In this document: positions 7,380 to 15,880 of the stretch, piece by piece
How the letters are laid out: every line of letters begins with the position of its first letter
Position numbering within the stretch: the first letter of the stretch is position 1
Assembly: GCF_039978735.1 (NCBI RefSeq)
Contig: NZ_JBDWAS010000046.1
Span: 29,478-93,477, forward strand
Direction: 5' to 3'
Length of the DNA: 64,000 nucleotides
From: Maricaulis sp039978735
GTDB taxonomy: Bacteria > Pseudomonadota > Alphaproteobacteria > Caulobacterales > Maricaulaceae
The notes under the pieces: generated by a model
What the model saw: the letters and a program-made list of their open reading frames with translations, nothing else
The model's database searches: none
What the model was told of the DNA's origin: nothing
Translations under genes and position numbers: made by a program

Positions 7380-7883
7380 TCAGCCGAGTTCTTCGTGCAG
7401 CCGGTCGCTTTCGGCGAGACGCGCGACGGCGCGCGTAGAGCGATAGATGGCGCTGTTCGAACCGTGTTCGGAACATTCCACCGATTCCACCCAGCAGCGC
7501 CCGCCCGTGGCCTCCCGGACGATCTCGTCCGCCTTGTGGAAGGTCATCTCGGCCATCCGCTCGCAGCTCGTCCCCGGCACCACCCGGACGCGGGCAATGC
7601 CGCGCTCGCCCAGCGCTTCCAGCGCCGGCCGCTCCGGGTCGTCTTCTGCGACAAGAAGCGAGTGATCGAACATCTCGTGCAGCCAGTCGCGGATCTTGCC
7701 GAAACCGCCCTTGCCGAAGTCGAGCACCCAGCCGCGCTTGTCGAGCTGTTCGGCGGCAAACACGAAGCGGAAGCCGAAGGAGTAGCCGTGCAGGAGGCTG
7801 CAATCGCTGTCCGCCGCCCATTGCCGCGAGCAACAGGACAGGCCGCGCTCATTGCCATAGGTCTTGGTGGAAAGATGGGCCAT
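7380..7883 (-). CDS. QueD/6-pyruvoyl-tetrahydropterin synthase-like protein
   Basis: 167 residues. The catalytic elements of the 6-carboxytetrahydropterin synthase (QueD) fold are recognisable: Cys28 in DCSLLHG, the WVLDFG strand (52-57) and the Asp-His pair in MFDHSLL (73-74). QueD makes 6-carboxytetrahydropterin for queuosine synthesis. The zinc-binding set looks changed. Family members normally have a histidine near residue 22 and LHGHxY, while this protein has RQW and LHGYSF, leaving His32 as the only clear ligand. It could be a divergent subfamily with altered metal use. ATG 7883 is chosen, and a terminator follows the gene. Confidence 0.8.
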   Translation of the reverse strand: MAHLSTKTYGNERGLSCCSRQWAADSDCSLLHGYSFGFRFVFAAEQLDKRGWVLDFGKGGFGKIRDWLHEMFDHSLLVAEDDPERPALEALGERGIARVRVVPGTSCERMAEMTFHKADEIVREATGGRCWVESVECSEHGSNSAIYRSTRAVARLAESDRLHEELG

Positions 7884-7993
7884 TGCCTCACGCTCCCGAC
7901 ATCGCATCCGTGATCAGGGGACAAACCTGCCCCACCCTCGCCGGCATACCCAGCGATCCTACCACGTCTGCACATGAGAAGGAGGAGATCGCG

Positions 7994-8068
7994 TGGCAGG
8001 CCCTAGGGGAATCGAACCCCTCTTTCCAGGTTGAAAACCTGGCGTCCTAACCGATAGACGAAGGGCCC
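7994..8068 (-). tRNA. tRNA-Glu (TTC)
   Basis: 75 nt with encoded CCA. Anticodon stem CCAGG/CCTGG, loop TTTTCAA (anticodon TTC), T arm GGTTCGATTCC. The acceptor stem starts with a G-U pair (GGGCCCT/AGGGCCT) and the discriminator is G. Confidence 0.94.
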
Positions 8069-8134
8069 GCGGCGATGAGGGCCGTCGTATAGAAAAGCCT
8101 GAGACCGCTTGCAAGCGGGAATTTCGCAAAAACG

Positions 8135-9940
8135 TCAGTCTTGCGCAGTTGCCAGGTCGTCCAGTTGCAGCTGCACCCGCTTGCGGCCCTGCCAGGCATC
8201 GCACTTCACCCGGCCGACTGCATGCCAGAGCCCCTCGCCCGCGCTCAGCAGTGCCTCACCCAGCGGGGTGTCGGCCGTGCGGAAACTGATCCCCTGCACA
8301 CTGGAACCGCTGAGATCCTGCAGCGAAAAGCGCACATGATCGGTGCCCACCCGCTTGGCAAAACTGACCCGTACCCGGGACAGCGCAAAGCGCGGTTCGG
8401 GATTGCCCTGACCGAAGGGGCCGGCGCGCTCAAGCAGCTCCGCCAGTTCCACCGTCACGCCGGAGGCCGCCAGCACACCATCGGCTTTGAGCGCCATGGC
8501 ATCGCCGGCCTCTGCCAGCTCCGGCGCGAGACGTTCGTCCAGATAGGCGACCAGCGCATTGATCCGGTCGGCTTCCACTGTGAGGCCACCAGCCATGGCA
8601 TGGCCGCCCCCGGCCAGCAGCAGCCCCTCATGGCGCGCCGCGGCGATGGCGCCGCCGAGATTGACGCCCGGCACCGAGCGCCCGGATCCCTTGCCGATGG
8701 CGACCTCGCCCTGGCGATCGATACCGATGACGATGACGGGTTTGGAAAACCGGTCCTTCAGGCGGCCGGCAACAACGCCGATGACACCAGGGTGCCAGCC
8801 CTCACCCGACGCCACCAGAATCGCCCTGTCCGCGCCCTGTCGCTCCAGCTGGGCCAGGGCCTCCTCCTGCACTGCCGTCTCGATCGTGCGGCGTTCGGCA
8901 TTGAGCGCGTCGAGCTCGGCAGCGATCCGTGCGGCCTTCGCCGGATCGTCGGTGGTCAGCAGATGAGCGCCCAGGTCGGAACGGCCGACCCGGCCGCCGG
9001 CATTGATTCGCGGCCCGATCAGGAAGCCTGCATGATAGACGCTGGCCTCACCGTCGATACCGGCCGCATCGGCCAGGGCCTTGATACCCGGCTGCTGCCA
9101 CTGGCTCATCACGCGCAGCCCCTGCGCCACCAGCGCGCGGTTGAGCCCCTCCAGGGCCACGACATCGCAGATCGTGCCCAGGGCAGCGAGATCCATCCAT
9201 TGCATGATGTCCGGCTCGCCGGCCTCCCCGAAGGCACCGCGCCGGCGTCCCTCGCGATTAAGCGCCGCCAGCAGGACAAAGGTGACCCCGGCCGCCGCCA
9301 GATGGCCACACCCGGAGGTGTCGTCCGGCCGGTTCGGATTGACCAGCGCCGCGGCCGGCGGGAAATCGTCATCCATCAGGTGATGGTCGATCACGACAAT
9401 ATCGAGCCCGATCCCCGCACCATGCCGCAGGGCCTCATGCGCCGCGGCCCCGCAATCCAGCGTCACCACCAGTTCGGCGCCGCGCTCGCGCAGGGTCTCG
9501 AAGGCCTTGGCAGACGGTCCGTAGCCTTCCTCGATCCGGTCGGGAATGTAGATATCGGCATCCTGGCCCACATGGCGCAGCCAGCGCACCAGCTGGGCGG
9601 CGGACGTCGCACCGTCGACATCATAGTCGGCAAAGACCGCGATGCGCCGCCCCGCCGCGACGGCATCCCAGATCAGCCCCGCGGCCTTGTCCATGTCGGC
9701 GAGTGCGGAAGGGTCGGGAAACACATCGCGCAGACGCGGCGAGAGATACTGTCCGGCCGCTTCCGGCGGCACGCCGCGCGCAGCAATGACCCGGGCCAGG
9801 GCGTCGGGCAGGCCGTGCTGGCGGGCAATCGTGGTCACGGCCGTCTCGTCGGCCTCGCGCAAGCGCCATTTGCGCCCGCTCAGCGAGTTCTCAACGCCCA
9901 GAAGCGCGTCAGTGTGCCGTGTCGTGGCGTCCGTGACCAT
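8135..9940 (-). CDS. recJ: Single-stranded-DNA exonuclease RecJ
   Basis: 601 residues, normal for RecJ. The DHH phosphoesterase motifs are in place: ADYDVDG (104-110), LDCG (161-164) and VIDHH (183-187), followed by DHHA1 with GGGHAMAGG (about 440) and a C-terminal OB-like domain. RecJ degrades 5'-ended single strands in RecF-pathway recombination and mismatch/base-excision repair, using Mn2+/Mg2+. It starts 12 bp after the glpX stop on the same strand, so the two are probably co-transcribed. Confidence 0.95.
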   Translation of the reverse strand: MVTDATTRHTDALLGVENSLSGRKWRLREADETAVTTIARQHGLPDALARVIAARGVPPEAAGQYLSPRLRDVFPDPSALADMDKAAGLIWDAVAAGRRIAVFADYDVDGATSAAQLVRWLRHVGQDADIYIPDRIEEGYGPSAKAFETLRERGAELVVTLDCGAAAHEALRHGAGIGLDIVVIDHHLMDDDFPPAAALVNPNRPDDTSGCGHLAAAGVTFVLLAALNREGRRRGAFGEAGEPDIMQWMDLAALGTICDVVALEGLNRALVAQGLRVMSQWQQPGIKALADAAGIDGEASVYHAGFLIGPRINAGGRVGRSDLGAHLLTTDDPAKAARIAAELDALNAERRTIETAVQEEALAQLERQGADRAILVASGEGWHPGVIGVVAGRLKDRFSKPVIVIGIDRQGEVAIGKGSGRSVPGVNLGGAIAAARHEGLLLAGGGHAMAGGLTVEADRINALVAYLDERLAPELAEAGDAMALKADGVLAASGVTVELAELLERAGPFGQGNPEPRFALSRVRVSFAKRVGTDHVRFSLQDLSGSSVQGISFRTADTPLGEALLSAGEGLWHAVGRVKCDAWQGRKRVQLQLDDLATAQD

Positions 9941-9952
9941 CCTGTGTCCGTG

Positions 9953-10909
9953 CTAGCCCAGCGGCCGTGCCGACCGGATGCGGCGTACGGAATGGTCGGC
10001 CGAGTCGAGCAGGAGTGTGTGCGTGTGAACCTGACCGGCGGACTTGCGGACACCGTCGACCAGGTCGCCATCAGTGACGCCGGTGGCGACGAAGAGGCAA
10101 TGGCTCGCCGCCAGCTCGGCGACATCATACTTGCGGTCGAGGTCGGTCACGCCAACGCGCGCTGCCCGGGCGCGCTCGTCATCATTGCGGAAGAACAGGC
10201 GGGCCTGCATCTGGCCGCCGATGCACCGCAGGGCCGAGGCCGCCAGCACGCCTTCGGGCGCCCCGCCCTGACCGATGTACATATCGACACCGACGCCGAG
10301 ACCGGCAGCGCCCATCGCGCCGGCCACATCGCCGTCCGGGATCAGACGGACACGGCCGCCGACCGACTTCACGCCGTCGATAATGTGCTGGTGACGTTCG
10401 CGTTCCAGGACGCAGACCGTGATGTCGGACGGGGCGACACCCTTGGCCTTGGCCAGGTTCTTCACATTCTCGGCCGCACTGGCGTCCAGGTCGATAACGC
10501 CGGAGGGCAGGCCCGGACCGACAGCGATCTTGTCCATATAGGTGTCCGGCGCGTGCAGCAGGCCGCCGCGCAGCGCAAAGGAGACCACAGCCAGCGCATT
10601 GGCCTGGCCCTTGGCCGTCAGCGAGGTGCCTTCGAGCGGGTCGAGTGCGATGTCGATCTCCGGCCCCTCGCCGGTCCCGACCTCTTCGCCGATATAGAGC
10701 ATGGGCGCTTCGTCGCGCTCGCCCTCGCCGATCACGATCCGGCCCTTCATCGGCATGGCATTGAGACCATTGCGCAGGGCGTCGACGGCGGCCTGGTCAG
10801 CGGATTCTTTCTCGCCGCGGCCGATCCAGTCAGAGGCCGCAACGGCCGCGGATTCGGCTGCACGCACGGCCTGCAGTGCCAGATTGGTCAGGGCACGGGT
10901 ATCGCTCAT
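9953..10909 (-). CDS. glpX: Class II fructose-1,6-bisphosphatase GlpX
   Basis: 318 residues. Class II FBPase motifs GEGERDEAPML (61-71) and DPLEGTSLT (90-98) mark the metal and substrate site. It hydrolyses fructose-1,6-bisphosphate to fructose-6-phosphate in gluconeogenesis. It is the first of a glpX-recJ pair; the small lipoprotein gene at 10958-11296 lies 48 bp upstream on the same strand. Confidence 0.95.
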   Translation of the reverse strand: MSDTRALTNLALQAVRAAESAAVAASDWIGRGEKESADQAAVDALRNGLNAMPMKGRIVIGEGERDEAPMLYIGEEVGTGEGPEIDIALDPLEGTSLTAKGQANALAVVSFALRGGLLHAPDTYMDKIAVGPGLPSGVIDLDASAAENVKNLAKAKGVAPSDITVCVLERERHQHIIDGVKSVGGRVRLIPDGDVAGAMGAAGLGVGVDMYIGQGGAPEGVLAASALRCIGGQMQARLFFRNDDERARAARVGVTDLDRKYDVAELAASHCLFVATGVTDGDLVDGVRKSAGQVHTHTLLLDSADHSVRRIRSARPLG

Positions 10910-10957
10910 TTACAAAGTCTCCGGTCATCGCCCGGCACGGACCGGGGCGGTCTTGAT

Positions 10958-11296
10958 CTAACGCTGCGGGGTTTGCGGCGGCGTCGTGCGCGCCTGCCCC
11001 TCATTGACAAAATCGGATGCGCTGGACGGCGTGTCCTGCCCTTCGCGGTCTTCCGCCTCGGCATTCAGCGCATCACGGCGCTCCAGCAGCCGGCGGGTCT
11101 GGGCGTCCATTTCCGCACCTTCTCCGCGCGGAAGCGTGCGATCAGGCACAGTGCGCGGTGCAGCACGATCTTCCACACCGGCTTCCAGGCGCTCCTCGAC
11201 CCAGTCGGGATGCGTGGCTTCCACAGCCGGCATATCGACCGCTGCGCAGCCTCCCAGAAGGGCGGCAAGCCCTGCGGTCGTAACAAAGCGATGCAT
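10958..11296 (-). CDS. Small lipoprotein of unknown function
   Basis: 112 residues. A short signal peptide ends in the lipobox LLGGC (Cys about 17). The rest is charged, rich in Glu, Arg, Asp and Pro, and without obvious domains; the segment around residues 63-85 may be helical. It is divergent from phaC and precedes glpX. I do not recognise a family. Confidence 0.65.
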   Translation of the reverse strand: MHRFVTTAGLAALLGGCAAVDMPAVEATHPDWVEERLEAGVEDRAAPRTVPDRTLPRGEGAEMDAQTRRLLERRDALNAEAEDREGQDTPSSASDFVNEGQARTTPPQTPQR

Positions 11297-11379
11297 GACA
11301 ACTCCTCGCGCTGGACGCGCGACGCGCTTTCTATACGCTGATCGGTGTCAGAGTCACCTGCCGAAGACAAGGACAATCA

Positions 11380-13257
11380 ATGCCGGGCAAGACGGAAAAC
11401 GACGCGCAAGACCGCGACTCCAACCCCTGGGCCGGCATGACCGCAGCGGAATGGGAGGCGCTCGACGAGGTGTCGCGCAATCTCATTCAGGCTTCGCTGA
11501 AGTCGCAGAAGCTCATGTCCGAAGCGATGCAGAAGGCGCTGGAAGGCGAAGCCGTGCTGCCCAAGGCCGATCCGTTCAACGCTGCGCCCGAATTCGGCGA
11601 GGTGTGGAATCACATCGTGCACCAGCCCGAGCTGATGATGCAGGCCCAGGCCGATCTGATGAAGGGCTATCTCGATCTGTGGTCGAACACGACCAGGCAC
11701 TTCATGGCTGGCGAAGACGATGCCGGCAGCGCGCCGGTCATCGAGCCGGAAAAGGGCGACAAGCGCTGGAAGAGCGAGGACTGGTCCACCAATCCGGTAT
11801 TCAATGCCATCAAGCAGTCCTATCTGCTCAACCAGCATTTCCTGATGGGGCTGGTCCGTAATGTCGACGGTGTCGATGAGCGCACCCGGCGCAAGGTGGA
11901 ATTCCTGACGCGGCAGATGACCGACGCCCTGTCACCGACCAATTTCGCCCTGACCAATCCGGATGTGATCCGCGAGACCATGATCTCGCGCGGCGAGAAC
12001 CTGACGCGCGGCCTGCAGAACCTGATGAATGATCTGGAATCCGGCCATGGACGGCTGGCCCTGCGCCAGACCGATACCGCAGGCTTCCAGGTCGGCAAGG
12101 ACCTCGCCACGGCGCCCGGTCAGGTGATCTTCCAGAATGATGTGATGGAGCTGATCCAGTACGCCCCGGCGACGGAGACGGTGAAGCAGCGGCCGCTGCT
12201 GATCGCGCCGCCCTGGATCAACAAGTTCTACATCATGGATCTGCGGGAAAAGAACTCGATGATCCGCTGGCTCACCGAGCAGGGTTTCACGGTCTTCCTG
12301 ATTTCCTGGGTCAATCCGGGTCCGGAACTCAAGGACAAGACCTTCTCCGACTACATGCATGAAGGCCTGTTTGCGGCGCTTCACGCCATCGAGGCGGCCA
12401 CGGGCGAAACATCGGTGAATGCCGTGGGCTATTGCGTCGGCGGCACCCTGCTGGCCAGCGCCCTCGCCTGGCTGGAAGCAGAAGGCCAGGCCGACCGGAT
12501 CGCGTCGGCGACCTTTTTCGCCGCCCAGACGGATTTCGAGCAGGCCGGCGACCTCCTCCTGTTCATCGACGAGTACTGGCTCAAGGAGATCGAGCGCATC
12601 ATGGACGCCCAGGGCGGCGTGCTGGACGGGCGCTCCATGGCCGACACTTTCAACCTCTTGCGCTCGAACGATCTGATCTGGTCCTTCGTGGTCAACAACT
12701 ACCTGCTCGGCCGCCAGCCGCAGGCTTTCGATCTGCTGTTCTGGAATTCCGACCAGACCCGCATGCCCAAGGCGCTGCACCTGTGGTATCTGGACAATCT
12801 CTACCGCAATAACCGCCTGTCGCGCGGCGAGCTGGAGCTTGACGGTCACACGCTCGATCTCGGCGCGGTGAAGACACCGGTCTACATGCAGGCCTCGCGC
12901 GAGGACCATATCGCGCCCTACCCGTCCGTCTATCGCGGTGCCAAGCGCTTCGGCGGACCGGTCCGTTTCATGCTGGCAGGATCGGGGCATATCGCCGGCG
13001 TGATCAATCATCCCGCCGCCGGCAAATACCAGCACTGGACCAATGACAAACTGCCCAAGACCGTCGAGGCCTGGATCAAGGGCGCCAAGGAGCATCCCGG
13101 CTCGTGGTGGGCGGACTGGCGCGACTGGCTCTATGAACGCTCCGGCGATGACGTGCCCGCCAGAACGCCAGGCGACGGCAAGCTGAAACCGATCTGTCCG
13201 GCCCCGGGCCGCAATGTGCTCGTGCGCAGCGACGCGCCGCAAAAGACCGAGGCCTGA
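11380..13257 (+). CDS. phaC: Class I polyhydroxyalkanoate synthase PhaC
   Basis: 625 residues, the size of class I synthases. The alpha/beta-hydrolase core has the lipase-like box GYCVGG (350-355) with nucleophile Cys352, Asp509 in EDHIAP and His537 in GSGHIAG. It polymerises 3-hydroxyacyl-CoA into PHA granules for carbon storage. No phaA, phaB or phasin gene is next to it. A SET-domain gene and a diguanylate cyclase follow on the same strand, about 120 bp and 920 bp downstream. Confidence 0.95.
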   Translation: MPGKTENDAQDRDSNPWAGMTAAEWEALDEVSRNLIQASLKSQKLMSEAMQKALEGEAVLPKADPFNAAPEFGEVWNHIVHQPELMMQAQADLMKGYLDLWSNTTRHFMAGEDDAGSAPVIEPEKGDKRWKSEDWSTNPVFNAIKQSYLLNQHFLMGLVRNVDGVDERTRRKVEFLTRQMTDALSPTNFALTNPDVIRETMISRGENLTRGLQNLMNDLESGHGRLALRQTDTAGFQVGKDLATAPGQVIFQNDVMELIQYAPATETVKQRPLLIAPPWINKFYIMDLREKNSMIRWLTEQGFTVFLISWVNPGPELKDKTFSDYMHEGLFAALHAIEAATGETSVNAVGYCVGGTLLASALAWLEAEGQADRIASATFFAAQTDFEQAGDLLLFIDEYWLKEIERIMDAQGGVLDGRSMADTFNLLRSNDLIWSFVVNNYLLGRQPQAFDLLFWNSDQTRMPKALHLWYLDNLYRNNRLSRGELELDGHTLDLGAVKTPVYMQASREDHIAPYPSVYRGAKRFGGPVRFMLAGSGHIAGVINHPAAGKYQHWTNDKLPKTVEAWIKGAKEHPGSWWADWRDWLYERSGDDVPARTPGDGKLKPICPAPGRNVLVRSDAPQKTEA

Positions 13258-13376
13258 CACGGCCTGCATTCCCGCCCGGGGTGAGCGCGCGTTTACGCAA
13301 ACCCTGGGTTTTTCTTGCGCTGCAGCGTATCCTGGCTAGCCTCGACCGCGTACTGCCGCATAACCGGGAGATCGCC

Positions 13377-14081
13377 GTGCAGGATGCCGCTGCCAGCCGC
13401 GAACGCCACATGCTCGGCTTCTTCGTCGATGCCGGTGGCAAGCGGCGTTTCGACCGCTTTCACCTGCTTGCCCATGGCGACCGGTGGGACGGCGAGATCC
13501 TGCGCCTGACACCGGGCCGTTCCGACGCCGTCCCGATCGCTGTCACCGGCCGTGTCAACGGCGCGGAACTGGAACTCGATCTCGACCGCCGCGACCGCCG
13601 GCCCGCCGAGGCGCTGCGCGTCCGCGCGGAAACACCGGACATCGATGCCGGCTATATCGGCACGCTGGACATGCAGCAGCCGGGGGATGTCCGCACACGC
13701 ACGGCCTATGTCCTGGAAGAGGCGCCCGCCGTCCGGCTGGACCCCAGCCCTACGCATGGCTGGGGCACTGTCGCGGTCGCACCATTGACCCAGGGCGCCG
13801 AAGTCCTGCCGATCCGCGGCCCGTTCAGTGCTGTGCAGACCCCTTACTCCTTCCGCACCTCCGACGGCCGCCATGTCGAGCCGACCGGCTATGGTCATTT
13901 CGTGAACCATGCCTGCGAGCCGAGCTGCGAGATCGTCTACCGGCCGGACGGGCGGCCGGTGCTTGTCGCGCGCCGCGACCTGCCGGCCGGAACCGAAATC
14001 ACCTTCGACTACACGGCCACCGAGGGCAAACTGGCCAACAGCTTTGCCTGTCTTTGCCCCGCTGACGCGCATAAAATCTGA
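13377..14081 (+). CDS. SET-domain protein
   Basis: 234 residues from GTG 13377, chosen because CGGGAG sits 6 bases upstream; an in-frame GTG at 13281 lacks one. The C-terminal half carries a SET methyltransferase core: THGWGTVA (SAM-binding region), then GHFVNHACEPSC, ARRDLPAGTEITFDY and a post-SET-like FACLC. SET enzymes methylate lysines, and bacterial targets are mostly unknown. The N-terminal part (about 1-110) is not recognised. The post-SET segment stops after CxC, without the usual third cysteine, so its zinc cluster may be incomplete. Confidence 0.8.
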   Translation: MQDAAASRERHMLGFFVDAGGKRRFDRFHLLAHGDRWDGEILRLTPGRSDAVPIAVTGRVNGAELELDLDRRDRRPAEALRVRAETPDIDAGYIGTLDMQQPGDVRTRTAYVLEEAPAVRLDPSPTHGWGTVAVAPLTQGAEVLPIRGPFSAVQTPYSFRTSDGRHVEPTGYGHFVNHACEPSCEIVYRPDGRPVLVARRDLPAGTEITFDYTATEGKLANSFACLCPADAHKI

Positions 14082-14177
14082 ACAAAATCCTGAGATTGCA
14101 GCGCTCGGGCCTTGCCCCCGCCGCACCGCACTGCAAAGACTGCGGCCACACCGTTAACGCCGCGACGAGGACAGGAC

Positions 14178-15359
14178 ATGCTCGACACCCGATCGCTTGT
14201 CAGCGCCCTTGCGCTCATCCTGACGATCGGGATCCTGCTGCACTTCGTGAACTGGCGCATCCACCGCACCAGCGAGGGTGCGAAGTTCTGGTGTATCGGG
14301 CTGAGCGTCCAGACCGTCGGCCTTTTCCTGTCGGCCGCCTTCAATATCGGCCCGGACACCGACCCGGCCTTTCTCTTCTTCATGAACATGATGGTCAGTT
14401 CCGGCCATATCCTGATGCTGTTCGGAACCGCCTCCTTTGCCGAACGCCCCTTCCGGCCGTACGTCTATGCCGGCCTCGCCGGTATCATGGCCCTGGGCTA
14501 TGGCTGGTTCTGCCTGGTCGACACGAATGTCATCGGCCGTGTCCTGACGCTCGCGAGCATCCTGATCGCGACCAACATGCTCAGCCTCACCCGGCTGTGG
14601 GCGATCGCACGGCGCGACGGACCGGCCGGCGCCGTGGTGCTCGGCGCCGCCATGGTTGCCACGATCCTGGTCTCGGCCGCCCTGTTCGCCCTGCAGCTGG
14701 CCAATGGCGGGGCGGTCCAGAATGTCTATGACGGTGACAACCCGCTCCTGCCCGTCGCCGTGATGACGCTGATCGCCTTCGAAACGACGACGATCTTCGG
14801 CTATCTGCTGCTGAGCGCCGGCTATTCCCAGGCCCGGCTTAGCGAGATGGCGCTGACCGACCCGCTGACGGGCCTGGCCAATCGGCGGGCCTTCGACCGG
14901 GAAATCGTCCGCCGTCTGGCAACGGCAACCGCGCCGGACCGCCAGATCGCAATGATCCTGTTCGATATCGACCGGTTCAAGCAGGTCAATGACACGCATG
15001 GCCATGATGTCGGCGACCGGGTTCTGCAGCATCTTGCCACAATCGCCCGCTCGGTCTCGCGGCGGCGCGATGTACTCGCCCGGATCGGCGGCGAGGAATT
15101 CGCGATTATCGTCGATGAACGCGACAGCGAGGCCCTGGAGCCCCTGGCGGGCCGCTTGCGTTCCGCCGTGGAGGCCGCGCCGGCGCGGGTTGAAGGCGTG
15201 CACATCCCGGTCACGGTCTCGGCAGGCTGCGCCCGCGCGGTCTGCCGCGATGCGGCCGATGTGGAAAAACTGTTCCGCGCCGCCGACACGGCGCTCTACA
15301 GCGCCAAATCAAACGGGCGAAACCGGGTGGAGATGGCCGCTTCCGCCGGACAAGCCTAG
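14178..15359 (+). CDS. Membrane-bound diguanylate cyclase (GGDEF)
   Basis: 393 residues. The N-terminal half (about 5-215) has six or seven membrane segments forming a MASE-like sensor. The C-terminal GGDEF domain begins DPLTGLANRRAFD (228-240), has FDIDRFKQVND, and an intact active site GGEEF (304-308), so it should make cyclic di-GMP. The product-inhibition I-site RxxD is present (Arg295-Asp298). ATG 14178 is preceded by GAGGACAGGAC; the longer frame from 14112 lacks this support. Confidence 0.92.
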   Translation: MLDTRSLVSALALILTIGILLHFVNWRIHRTSEGAKFWCIGLSVQTVGLFLSAAFNIGPDTDPAFLFFMNMMVSSGHILMLFGTASFAERPFRPYVYAGLAGIMALGYGWFCLVDTNVIGRVLTLASILIATNMLSLTRLWAIARRDGPAGAVVLGAAMVATILVSAALFALQLANGGAVQNVYDGDNPLLPVAVMTLIAFETTTIFGYLLLSAGYSQARLSEMALTDPLTGLANRRAFDREIVRRLATATAPDRQIAMILFDIDRFKQVNDTHGHDVGDRVLQHLATIARSVSRRRDVLARIGGEEFAIIVDERDSEALEPLAGRLRSAVEAAPARVEGVHIPVTVSAGCARAVCRDAADVEKLFRAADTALYSAKSNGRNRVEMAASAGQA

Positions 15360-15865
15360 CGCTCGAAGCGGACACGCACCGGCGCGCGACGCCCGGGCCC
15401 CTGCATCGCCGTGCGGACATGGGACTGGAAGCGCAGATTGGTCATCATCACCTGGTCGTCGAAGGCTTCGGCCAGGAGGTCATTGTCAACGATGAAGCTT
15501 CCGGTTTCCGACGGCTGCGGCGCGATGAAATAGATCCAGGCAAACTCGCCATCGACCTCGGCGCCGACATAGTTCAGCTCGAACAGGGCGCCCTCACCGT
15601 CCGCCATCCGGAAACGCTCGCCGGCATAGGCGCCGACCGTTTCCAGCCCGGCTTCGGTCTCGAGGAATTGCGCCGCATCCTGTTCGCCGCGATCGAGCGC
15701 GGTCAGGAGGTCATGGGCGAAGAGCCGGTGCACGATCTCCATCTCCCCGGTGCGCGGATTGACGGCAATCTCGGTGACACCGGCATGGACGCGATGGGCG
15801 CTGGCCGGTGCTGCAACAAGCAGAACACCGGCCAGGCTCGTCAGAAGTGTGCGAAGCCGCAGCAT
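15356..15865 (-). CDS. Secreted DUF6702-like protein
   Basis: 169 residues with a clear signal peptide ending ASA. The mature part begins HRVHAGVTEIAVNPRTGEME and continues with HRLFAHDLLTAL, resembling the DUF6702 family of periplasmic beta-rich proteins often found beside M1 peptidases (recalled, not searched). It starts 15 bp after the M1 peptidase stop codon on the same strand, so it is the last gene of that operon. It overlaps the diguanylate cyclase stop by 4 bp, tail to tail. Confidence 0.75.
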   Translation of the reverse strand: MLRLRTLLTSLAGVLLVAAPASAHRVHAGVTEIAVNPRTGEMEIVHRLFAHDLLTALDRGEQDAAQFLETEAGLETVGAYAGERFRMADGEGALFELNYVGAEVDGEFAWIYFIAPQPSETGSFIVDNDLLAEAFDDQVMMTNLRFQSHVRTAMQGPGRRAPVRVRFER

Positions 15866-15880
15866 TCGCGCAGGTCCTTC

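Noticed and set aside
8141..11341. 1066-codon plus-strand open frame over recJ, glpX and the lipoprotein gene
   Set aside because: Antisense shadow of three well-identified minus-strand genes in GC-rich DNA; its translation has no recognisable domain.
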